Positions 20,801 to 30,202 of a stretch of 64,000 nucleotides of DNA are shown here, in pieces. The translations under genes and the position numbers were made by a program. The stretch's first letter is position 1. Each line of letters opens with the position of its first letter. Under the pieces are notes generated by a model. The model made no database searches. It worked only from the letters and a program-made list of their open reading frames with translations, and was not told where the DNA came from. Source of the stretch: Carposina sasakii (taxonomy: Eukaryota; Arthropoda; Insecta; Lepidoptera; Carposinidae); the NCBI GenBank assembly GCA_014607495.2, contig CP053150.1:12048495-12112494 (forward strand), written 5' to 3'.

Positions 20801-23800
20801 CTCCGCCATGAGATACACAGAGAGGATCTCATTCACGCCGCCGATGCGCGCCGAGTCAATCTGACAGTACTGCATGGCTCCGCTCTGCAGGAACTGCTTG
20901 AACATGACGCGGTTGGCGCACATCTCGCCCGTCGCCACGCCAATCTTGTACGGCCTGGGGCAGGGTTCGAGGTTATCAAGATAAATATTTTTTTTTTGAT
21001 AATTATCTTGATAATTATCCTAGCTGATTTCCCAATCTACTTTCAGAAATTTTCTTTATTTAAATGATAATATATTTGTCCCAAAGAGGGTCTCAGTTTT
21101 TCGGCACTATTAAATAAACAGCAAAGAACAATGTGAGAAATATACAATTCAATTTTTTTTAAAGTAAGAAACTATGTAAGAAGAGAAATTCACACTTCTC
21201 TCGTCAGTCAATTTTTTTATGTCTAGCGCGTTTGGATACGTAAATAAACTTAGATTATTTTAGTGTTTGATGTTTATAATTATCAAAGATAATTATCAAG
21301 GTATATTTATCAAGATAATTATCGTAATAATTATCAATGATAATTATCACTTCGAACCCTGGCCTGAGGTAAATGATTCTTATGTCTATTAGATATGTAG
21401 CAGAGCCATATACAGGACGCAAATGGAACCATAGATCCTAGAACGCGATATCGAAGTTTCTCACATTGATTGGAATATACATGCCGGACGCGCATCCCTT
21501 TTCACCACCCCTACAGATAGATATGAGCGGTGATAGCCTAATGGTTAAGACATACGTCTTCCAATCTCTGTACCTGTAAATTTATTTCATGTGCGCATTT
21601 GAATGTTGTAAACCTTGTCCTTAGTCGACTACCTGCAGTGGTAAGTTGGTATTCTGAGCTGAAATTGAAAATGATTCTACTTAGGTACCTACTGACTTAC
21701 CTAAGAGCCCTCGATATAGCCGCATGTCCCAGCACGTCGTCAGGAGACGTCGGCTCCTCAATCCACATCGGCTTCAACGGCGCTAGCTTCTTCATCCATT
21801 CGATAGCTTCGTCCACGCTCCATGCTTGATTCGCGTCTACCATCTATAACATAACAATGATTGATAGGCATATAATTGGATAACGCTACAATTTAGAAAA
21901 TCGCAGATAGAGATAAAAAAACCGACTGCGTAAAAATATTGATCCAGTGTCATTCTCCGGCTAGAAGCGGCTCGTCCTAAGGAGCGCTGGTGCAGTGCAC
22001 TCCAACCCACGAAGATTACAATTCTACTATGTTTATACAATAGTGTCTACGCGTTCGTCTCAAGTAAGTTGTAATCTTATATATAAAATAATAATAATAT
22101 TTTATTTTTTTGAGACAAGAATTAGAGGACAATACAGTACATGCTAAATAATAACTCAGAGTAACATAATACTGCACAGCATTTTACATGAAACACAAAA
22201 CAATGAAACAAGAAGTACTTTCTTCTTGTTTCTTCTTGGTGGTCCCTGGCAACTGTGCTAAGTGTATAACACCTGTATTACAGAAGCCATATATCGAGTG
22301 GAGCGCTAGCGATCGCGCTCCAATGAAACGAAATTTGGTACGATTCCTAGTACTGCATTCAATGATTGCGAAGAGACATACTGACATAGGCCGGCGCGTG
22401 AAAAATTAGTCTGATCTGGTGCGCCGCTCACATTAATTCGAAATGTGCGTTTGCGGCCATTAGATGTCGCTTAGTCAGAGTTATAACGCGATAATGTGTG
22501 TGTCCTTAATGTGTTTCATTAGGTCATCTGAATTTTAATAAGGGTGAGGTAGGTTGCATCATTTCAATCAGTAAGGGAGTGAACACGTGCGGCGTTTCCA
22601 AAATGTAATTATGCATGCGCTCATATTTAAAAAAAATGTGAACCCCTATCTAAAAATATCACGAGCCGCCCCTGCTCACGGCTAAGACGAATCTAATCGA
22701 ATTACCTCCCAAGGTTAAACGCGATAAGCCGTTAAAGCTCTAGAGCGTGTCCAAGAAATATACATACATACACACGAAAATCTTAACCCTCCTTCTGGCG
22801 CAGTCGGGTAAAAACATAACCCTCCTTACTTGTGCAGACGGGTGAAAATAAGTAGGTACCTAAAGAACTTACCAAAAATTTATCGTCGCCTATAAACTTC
22901 CTGACAGCGCTACATCTTCTGTAATCGTCTTCAAAGTTGAGGCCCACCTTTACTTTGAAGTGCGTGAAACCAAGCTTCAGGTACTTGTTACATAACTGTT
23001 CTACTAGTTCATCGCTGTAGCCCAACCATCCTAGAAAAAGGTGAACAACTAAAGACTGAAATGGACTTTCCGCGACATTGTTATAGGTAGATAAAGTATT
23101 AATCTTGTGCTGATGCGGGGCTTCACTAGAATACATCAGCTACATCGCAACCAATGACAGCAACTACCTACCTCAGTACATTGGTATAAATATTGCATCT
23201 AGGTTGTCTAGAACGACCGCCTAATTCAGATATTCATGGAAACCGCTTTTATTTAGGTACCTACTACCTATAGCAAAAATCTGAGGAATAAGGAATGTCT
23301 AATGCACTAACTTATAGGGCCACTCTATACCAACAGGCACAATGTCGTCGATTCTGACCGTCATGCTTAAAAATTAGTTCTACCTGTCCCTTTCCGTCTC
23401 TCTTTGTTAAGCAGTCTCCAGACGCACGGCGAGAAGTCTCGGCGAGACGTCTCGCCCCGTGACTACGCGAGAAGCGAGAAGGTGTCTACACTCAGCGACC
23501 TACTCACTACGTTCTCGACCGTATACCGGAATGGAAGACAGTGCAGGGGTTTTATTGTTGTGTGTTTAATCTTATAAATATTAAAATACAAAATAAATGC
23601 GATTCCATGCATTCCATTTATCTTGATCATTACGATTTTTGGCATCCCACAATATGGGTTCTGCCTGAAAAAATTCACGTTATTCCACATAGTAATGGAA
23701 TAAACTCCAAATATAATTTTAAAAAAACTGCACTGCACTTCACTGATCGTGAGAACTACACACGACACGACCTTGCATTGCATTGTGAGACTGAACGAGA

Positions 23801-26101
23801 ATCCTTCTCTTTTCTCACCCGAGACACCCTTTGACTCGGGCCAAAAAACCGCCACCGATCGGAGAACCGGCGAGCGCGAGAGCGAGACGGGTGAGCAACA
23901 GATCACATTCACGCTGCTCGGGTGTTCACGGGGGTTCTTGCCGTGAATCTGGATGAAGCTTTAAGAAGGGATACGAGTAGAGACAGACCTGACTACTTTT
24001 GACTTTATGTTTAAGTGTGACCATAATGTCTCAATTTCGCATTGAAGAGAAGAGAGATAACTCACCAACTTGAGTAGTATACGCTGGATAACCCTTATCT
24101 TCCAACAGTTTAATTCTCCCTTCTTTATCATCTTTCTTAGATTTCAGAAGCGATATCGCCTCTTCCTTCGTAATTACGTCGGTTATGTAACGGAAATCAA
24201 TTGTTGACACCAGTTCCTGGAAGCATTTTTGTTTTTTAAACCTGCAGAAACGGCTTGATACAACTACTTCAAGTAGGTACAACTTATGTCGTTTCAGTGT
24301 TTATAAGTATGCTTAAAAGTGACTTATCCTTACTGTCTCTGTTTTAGGAATGGATCAGCTGTGGAGATTTTTATTGGAACAGAAGGTGCATTGAAAGGTG
24401 AATTTAGGTTCCCAGAACATTTGATAATCACCAGAATTTTCACTAAAGAACAAAACTCCCAAATGCAATTTCAATTTTCTACTGCAGGATGAACGAATTT
24501 ATATAGCAACCATAGAAGAAAATAATATAAGGGAAGTATGATGATGAAATAAATGAATCAATCTTACCACAGGTTCCATGTCGACGAGCAGTCTCCATAG
24601 GGGCTTATTCTCAAGGCGCGCCCAGAGATCCCACAGCGAGTTCAGAATAGCCGCCACTGCTAGATGAGCCACTCCTTTTTCTGGGCCTATCTGTTAAATA
24701 GTTACCTATCGTGATAACAGTGCATCTTGCGACTCTAACATAACATAGCTCATTTCATTTGTTTAAATAATAAACTTTTCATATACGTATACCGTTAGCC
24801 GCGTGGTGCCGGCAGAGTAGAGTTTGTACCACCCCTGCCTGCCCGTGGGTATCGTACGAGGCGATTAATAGTCATATATATATTATATAGTACATAGTCT
24901 GAAAATCACACTGCGGTCACCAACCGGCCTGCTCAGCGTGGTGACTATGGGCAAAACCCCCCTGTGGCAGTAGCCTTGTGGCGTGCCCTGAAGATACGTA
25001 TACAGTTTTGTTGATAGTTAGGTCAAGGGTGGGTATTTTAGTATACATCACTATCTATCTTAGGGGTTCATTAGAATACCTCTCCTCTGATGTTGTAAGA
25101 AACGATATGGGCGTTTCAGGGGTTTTTAACTCAGGGGCGTTCTATCGGAGGCAGTAAATTGGTATGATCTTTTACATCTCGTCCCGCACTTTATGCAAAA
25201 GAGGGCTCCTGAAATAGCTACTACCTTGAGTATACATAGATACCTATAGGTGTATAATCTTACCCATCTCATCTGCGAATCATTAGTAATATTCCGCCAG
25301 AAGCCTGCAAAGTCAGCAAAGATGTCCGCCGCATTCTTGCCCAGGACAAACTTCTTCATCGCCCTAACGGTGAGGACCACGATCTCGGTGCCCCTTCCGC
25401 ACGTGAAGGTCAGGCCAAAGCCTTGCTGGCCGCTCTCGGTGGTCGTCGTCACGTATGCACACGAGTAGTTCGGGTCTGTATGCTGATAAAATATTGTCTC
25501 AATAGTGACTAGTATTCAAACAATTGAAGACCTTATGCAAAAACGTTAAGTACTTATTTTAAACCTTTATTTATTACATCGCGACATATAACTATAAAAT
25601 ATAAAAATATAAAAGATAAATAATGTGATCGAAAGGATTGGAACGTTAAATTTGAAAACTCATAGTAAGTTCTTTGTAAGAAGATTATCGAAATCAAACA
25701 AGAATAACTATACTTTACCTTGGCAGACCACTAACTAGGGTCTAGGACAGCTGCATGAAGTATATATCACTGCCAAGGACATCTCATATGTTTGCTATCT
25801 CCCTCATATTTGAATATGAGCGAGGTAGCCAAGATAGTGAATGAAATAGCTAGGTAATAGGAGTTTTAAGAGTAATACAAGTTCTTAGGTAAGTTTAGTG
25901 GTTCATGTGTGAAATTTGAATGTTCTATAACGGTTCCATAAGTAGGATCTAGCAGATTACATAAATAAATACATTAACGTAAGCAAAATATAAACATTCA
26001 CTTACAAGTGCATCAGATCCGTGGCCGCCCAGGGATGTGGGGAACCGGACATCTTTTACGTCGATGTCGACTATATTCAGACCTTCCCGTGGAACAGGCA
26101 T
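17857..26101 (-). CDS. ENOSF1: Enolase superfamily member 1 (L-fuconate dehydratase-like)
   Basis: A complete gene of nine exons on the minus strand: 26101-26006, 25482-25264, 24690-24568, 24216-24066, 23030-22873, 21843-21701, 20954-20791, 19350-19169, 17991-17857. All phases close, giving 456 residues (human ENOSF1 is 443). The family dehydrates sugar acids such as L-fuconate using a Mg2+-enolate mechanism. Hallmarks: [15 protein letters not shown] near the N terminus; the KxK base motif FKVKVG (Lys222/224); metal ligands Asp252 (VDANQAW), Glu278 (WIEEP) and Glu307 (GVATGE); and His357 in [11 protein letters not shown]. Start ATG at 26101 matches the family N terminus. Oddity: a 401-bp hAT MITE separates the intron 6 acceptor from exon 7, and the acceptor is duplicated in the target-site repeat. 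Intact protein requires use of the exon-proximal AG. Introns also hold helitrons, LINE tails and other repeats. Confidence 0.93.
18134..18216. mobile_element. Truncated TA-target MITE copy
   Basis: Only the right half of the CAGGGTGTAACA family is present (TAGTGGGCTATTTACATAGC ... GTTACACCTG). It lies in the last ENOSF1 intron, just after a minus-strand SINE-like tail at 18078-18135. Confidence 0.75.
18488..18612 (+). repeat. Partial copy of the 40961-41171 MITE
   Basis: The phrase CAGATCCGAGGGTCAGCGGA followed by GGGTGTAGGGCCCGGTGGTG matches the reverse complement of the element interior at 40975-41110. The ends are missing. An ORF across it (18497-18826) has no recognisable product. Confidence 0.65.
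19512..19734. mobile_element. TA-target MITE, near-perfect fold-back
   Basis: Here the arms are about 65 bp long and nearly complementary: CAGGGTGTAACAAAAACGGT ... CCTTTTTGTTACACCTG, including AAGCTATGAATATAGCC and its complement. The RNA would fold into one long hairpin. It is in the intron before the last ENOSF1 exon. Confidence 0.88.
20415..20617 (+). mobile_element. Small non-autonomous Helitron, copy 1
   Basis: Starts TC (TCTATGATACATATAATAAA) and ends CTAG followed by T. A GC-rich inverted motif (GGACG ... CGTCC) stands just before the end. The shared internal phrase is TTGTGCACGCTAATCTCAGA. TC...CTRR ends with a terminal hairpin and insertion between A and T are Helitron features. It resembles the small Lep1-type Helitrons known from Lepidoptera. 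It is in the ENOSF1 intron between exons 7 and 8. Confidence 0.75.
20961..21361. mobile_element. hAT-type MITE at ENOSF1 splice acceptor
   Basis: A 401-bp sister of 15182-15592 with the same CAGGGTTCGA / TTCGAACCCTG ends and TTATC-rich subterminal repeats. Flanks are GCCTGGGG (20953-20960) and GCCTGAGG (21362-21369), an 8-bp duplication with one change. On the minus strand these read CCCCAGGC and CCTCAGGC, so each copy holds a CAG|GC splice acceptor of ENOSF1 exon 7. The element therefore lies between two acceptors. Confidence 0.92.
21521..21600 (+). mobile_element. tRNA-like SINE head fragment
   Basis: The phrase GATAGCCTAATGGTTAAGAC is a pol III A-box-like tRNA 5' half, followed by unrelated sequence with no clear B box. 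It is likely a truncated SINE in an ENOSF1 intron. Confidence 0.45.
22040..22780. other. ENOSF1 intron, unassigned sequence
   Basis: Intron between exons 5 and 6. No coding signal. A GC-richer part at 22290-22480 reads like an old dispersed element but no copy or ends were found. 22762-22850 resembles a minus-strand retroposon tail (CATACATACACACGAAAATC). Confidence 0.35.
23380..23960. other. ENOSF1 intron, GC-rich flanks
   Basis: Two GC-rich zones (23410-23520 with the palindrome GCGAGACGTCTCGC, and 23810-23920 rich in CGAGA) flank an AT-rich core. They suggest ends of an unidentified element. The ORFs here have no recognisable product. Confidence 0.35.
24785..25000 (-). repeat. Dispersed LINE/SINE-like fragment
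   Basis: Shares TGCCGGCAGAGTAGA, TGCCCGTGG and GCAGTAGCCTTGTGGCGT with sequence at 54815-55080 in the opposite orientation. It lies in an ENOSF1 intron. Not coding. Confidence 0.6.
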
Positions 26102-26796
26102 TTTACTTTATACTTACACCAATAGTTCAAACAACACCCAAATGTTAACTGCAGGTCAAAATCACTCAAACCCAGATGCTCGTCACTTTAAATAGTCCAA
26201 TAATATTTTATCTATTGGTACAGGTCAACATCTTTATCAATATTACATAATTGTAAACAATTACGTTATCTGTTTTACTGCCGACTCCATTCTCAGGCCA
26301 TAAGTACAAAATACCATCATATTCTTTAATTGCTTTACGATAGGTACAGCTGCTGCTCTGTATAACAACTGTTAGTTCCAAAATCAAGTACAGACAAGTA
26401 TAATAATTATTTATATTCTCATGATTTGTATAGTTGTATTTATCATGAAAAAATAAGTACAGACTCTACATTTCATATTTCTATTAAACATATTAGGTCT
26501 TAACTAAGTACCTAGACAGGTGTATTTATCTACATTTACTTGTAACATTCTAGCTCAGGTCCTTTTTTTTAAATGTACAGATTGGATACATTTAGTAGGA
26601 AATACACCTACCTAATTTATACTTCAGTAAGAATAAGAAATAATGATTATGCAGTACTGGATGTATAAAAATATTTATTATACCTATGTAGTGTAAGTAC
26701 GTACATAGGATAGAAAATATGCAGTACAAAATAAGTATATGTGTATTACATTACAATTGCTTATAATTTGTAGACTAAATGGTTGACCTGTTATTA

Positions 26797-27110
26797 TCTA
26801 TACATATAATAAAAATGTAACGGATCGCTGTCTGTACATGGAAGATATATAAGAAAAGATATTATAGAATACCTTTATCAACGCAATAGTACCCAAAATA
26901 ATGATTTTTTGAATTTTTGTCTGTCTGTGCGTTTGTGCACGCTAATCTCAGAAACGGCTGAACCGATTTCGATGCAGTTTTCAGGAATATATTGTGACAG
27001 GTCCCACTTAACGTATAGGCTACTTTTTATCCGGGGAAAATGTTTTTATCCCGGATAATTTCGATATTTTGTTTTTTTTTGTAGCCTACGCGGACGCGGG
27101 CGTCCACTAG
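26797..27110 (+). mobile_element. Small non-autonomous Helitron, copy 2
   Basis: A 314-bp element starting TCTATACATATAATAAAAAT and ending GGACGCGGGCGTCCACTAG. The last part is a 6-bp stem (GGACGC/GCGTCC) with a two-base loop directly before ACTAG. It is inserted between A and T. The best-preserved intact copy in the window. It lies between ENOSF1 and imd. Confidence 0.85.
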
Positions 27111-27910
27111 TAAAAAAAAAACATATATGAATAAAAATATAATATGTATAAACTATCTAGTACAAAGAACTACTTTATAAACTTTAAAGCTAAAATGCAC
27201 CATAATTATACATAGTATTTTCTTTTGAATACATGCAAAATTGGATCTAGTAAAAACTATCCAAAATTGTGATGTAAACCTAGAATAGGATTTAATCCTT
27301 TAAATCTAATAAAATCATATTTAAATCTCAATCAGACCCTTATCTCTAAATATAAAAGCATAAATATACAATATTTTCCAAACTACTCATATATTTTAAA
27401 TTATTTTAATTCTAAATTATTAAGCTAAATAAATTGTAGGTATATCACCATTAAATGTACTTACTTATGTACAATATTAGTCCTGTGTATTGGTCCTCTA
27501 TCCATATTTTACAGTACATACACAACACAACATAAACAAATTGTCTTGTCTTGAGAAAACAGAAGAAAAATAAAGATAAGTTTAAGCGAAGCATGAATTG
27601 ACTAATAACAAGTGAATATTATACAGAGTAACTAAACGTGAATATTTTGATAAATCAATTCATTCTTCACCAATGGAAATTCACTCTTAAATCTCAGCTG
27701 TAAATCTACTAGAATATTGGAAAGTTTAAAGCCCCCTGATTACGTAAAAGCAATAGCAAAGCCGAAGCAAAGTGATAGCGAAAATTTTACAAAATCCACC
27801 TTGAAATGTCAAAGTTCTGCTAGTTGGGTAATAAGGGGTGAAGTTCATCAGTCCAAATAAAGTATGATTGTCAATTTAGTTACTTCAATCTTGTTACTAC
27901 AAACTAGATT

Positions 27911-29446
27911 TTAATAATTTTTCTTATAAATAAGAGATAGATCCTTTACAACATGCCTTTCTCCTTCCGCCCAGAGGACCGAGGCCAAGTGTCCTAGAGT
28001 ACCATCGTCGTCATTCCGGACCCAATCCAACAGCAATTTATAGCGAGCCTAGAAAAAATAATAAAGTATTGATTTCAATATGTCTCTACTATGCTAATGT
28101 GGTTGTGCCTACTCCCTTATGATCCTGCAGTTCTGGCTACCCCATTTTGGTAACACAGCCGTGTCTATACATGTACATGTATTATGTACATAATTATTTT
28201 TATTATTTGTAATTATGTTAATGTGACGGTTACACTTACCAACAAAATATGTTAAATAACGGTATGTACTTGATTTGTTATAATTATGTTTCAAAATTGA
28301 ACTTACCTCAGAAACACCATTTCTTGCTTCATCTAATTCAAATGTCTCAATGCGGCCCTTAGTGTACCCCAGTGCTCTGAAGATGCTGTGCCAATTTTTG
28401 CCCAAGTTCTTTGAAATGTATTCAATATACTCATGGTCTGGCTGTAAATTATAGATTAAATTAGTTTAAAAGCATCGAAATCTCTAAACAATATTTGGAA
28501 AGCATGAATTCAGATTAGTTCAAATAACAAATGTTACTCATTTTAACCTTTATTTTTGATTCCATTAGCAAAGTAATAAGGTTGTCCTTCTTAATATCTT
28601 CTTCAGGCTCACAATGTCCATTACTTGTCTTTTTAGTGTTTGTTGCACCAATATAATATGTGTACTCATCGCCCAAGTGAATGTCTTTACCGTTAACTAT
28701 ATTTATCACATTACCAGTAGCTGTAATAATAATGTTAGGTTAGATAGTTAGATCGTGAGTTAATAAATAAATATTAAATAAATATTCACACACTTCACAA
28801 CACATTAACTTAGTCCCACATTAAGATCCATAAGGTCTTGTGTTGTGGGTAACTTAGTCCCACATTAAGCAATGGTATATTAATACATAGATAAGTATAG
28901 AAACATCACAAAATTCATCATATCAATATTTGCACCTACTGGGATTTGAACACAGGACCTATGGCGCAGCGAGCAGGGCCACTACTTACTACACCAATCG
29001 GCCATCAAATTATTTATTAATAAAAATATTATGTACATATTGTTATTGTTATAAATAAAATACCTAGTCTAATAAGAACAGATAGGTCAGCTTTCTTGAT
29101 AATTTGTTAATATGGAAATGTAATGACTCGATTTATTAAAATCTGAACACGCATTACCTTGGGTATTTACGTTGCTGGCCGAATCTTTCCTTTGCTTTTT
29201 ATTGTCTTTTTTCTTACTTTTTTTGAAAAAGGATTGTTTTTCTTTAGGCTTTGATTCGTCTTTATGATCTTGTTCATAAAATATTTCCTCAGGGTCATTG
29301 GAAGTGTCTTTGTTTTCATTATTATCGGGGATGTTCCCGAAATTCTGATCTTCAACCTCGGGCTCCGACCGTGGAGGCTGTGGGACGGCATCAGATTTAA
29401 GGCCTCTCCTAAACGCTTCCAATAATTTAGAACGAATTGTCGTCAT
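27911..29446 (-). CDS. imd: IMD adaptor, death domain protein
   Basis: Four exons: 29446-29158, 28720-28548, 28441-28307, 28048-27911. Phases close to 244 residues (fly IMD is 273). In insects IMD is the cytoplasmic adaptor that couples PGRP receptors to FADD/Dredd and to Tak1-Relish signalling in antibacterial immunity. N terminus: a short basic helix, then LKSD/AVPQ at residues 16-23, which looks like a Dredd caspase site (fly LEKD) whose cleavage would expose an A-x-P IAP-binding motif. Residues about 40-95 are acidic then Lys-rich linker. Residues 100-117 (NVINIVNGKDIHLG) resemble the cryptic RHIM amyloid motif of IMD and PGRPs. A death domain follows at about 140-225 (WHSIFRALGY, YKLLLDWVRN). 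The exon 2 donor is a weak GTTAAA. Intron 1 contains a tRNA-SINE. I am sure of the domain; orthology to imd follows from the whole layout. Confidence 0.9.
28788..29006 (-). mobile_element. tRNA-derived SINE (family S1), copy 2
   Basis: Same unit as 4851-5071, with A-box and B-box regions on the minus strand. The B box is partly decayed (GTGTTCAAATCCC). It has an internal duplication of TTAGTCCCACATTAAG. It lies in intron 1 of imd. Confidence 0.82.
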
Positions 29447-30024
29447 TTTACTAGTTTATTTATTTGCAGCCTACAATCACTTTATTTTATTTTATTTTAT
29501 TTTACAATTATGTACTTGTAACAACACTGTACGACAAAAGTTGACAGCACAATACGAAAATTAGGGATGTTAAAATTTATCGATATCGCAATAATGGTGT
29601 GTGCGATGCCCGTCATCGATGTGACTGCTAGCTAACAATACAGACGTCGCGTGTCGCGTCGTCAAATTCACGTAATGACGTCTGTTAGGTACAATGTCAT
29701 TGCTATCGCAATTTGGGACACATACGACATACCCATAGTAAAAGATCTTAAAGAATTACAAATTAAATTTATATCGTTGCTACCGATAAAAGCTACTATG
29801 TCCGTTACATATAACTATATATATATATATAACTCCTATATCTGATTATGGGGAACTATCACTTTCTATTGATTTGGTTCTGTAATTGGAACCTATGTTT
29901 CACGCGAGTCTTGTATTCCAAAACGTAGGTACGGAGTCTACCCTTACTACCCACTTATGTATCCGATGCTATTCGTAATTGGGTTGGTCGGATACTAAAA
30001 GCTAGACGAAATGTAGCCGGCGAT
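29447..30024. other. Upstream region of imd
   Basis: The putative imd promoter side. A short TTTTATTTTATT run is at 29479-29500, a CpG-rich patch with TATCGATATCG and GACGTC is at 29580-29690, and an (AT)n run is at 29816-29834. No clear NF-kB-type site was found by eye. Confidence 0.4.
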
Positions 30025-30202
30025 CTACCTATTAAAAGTTTTTAGTGTTAAAATAAATAACTCCCAAATTCTTGCATCGCTAGGATTGGTTGGTAGTTCC
30101 GAATACGAGAATGCGCATGGAGGGGTGCATTAGATTTTCACGGTACCTGTTTGTCGCACTTATATGTTGCAGTTCGCTCCCATTACCAGAGCTATACATT
30201 TG
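30025..30202 (+). repeat. Dispersed repeat, left part (host of DDE insertion)
   Basis: Matches the reverse complement of 42320-42490 (shared TTACCAGAGCTATACATTTG-like end and GGTACCTGTTTGTCGCACT). The repeat continues at 32603-32665 after the inserted transposon. Confidence 0.8.

Noticed and set aside
23410..23520. Promoter or CpG island suggested by GCGAGACGTCTCGC and CG-rich sequence
   Set aside because: Inside an ENOSF1 intron with no downstream exon start; more likely an end of an unidentified repeat.
23463..23912. 149-codon minus-strand ORF in an ENOSF1 intron
   Set aside because: Same strand as the gene but not in any exon phase; no domain recognised; probably part of an unidentified repeat.
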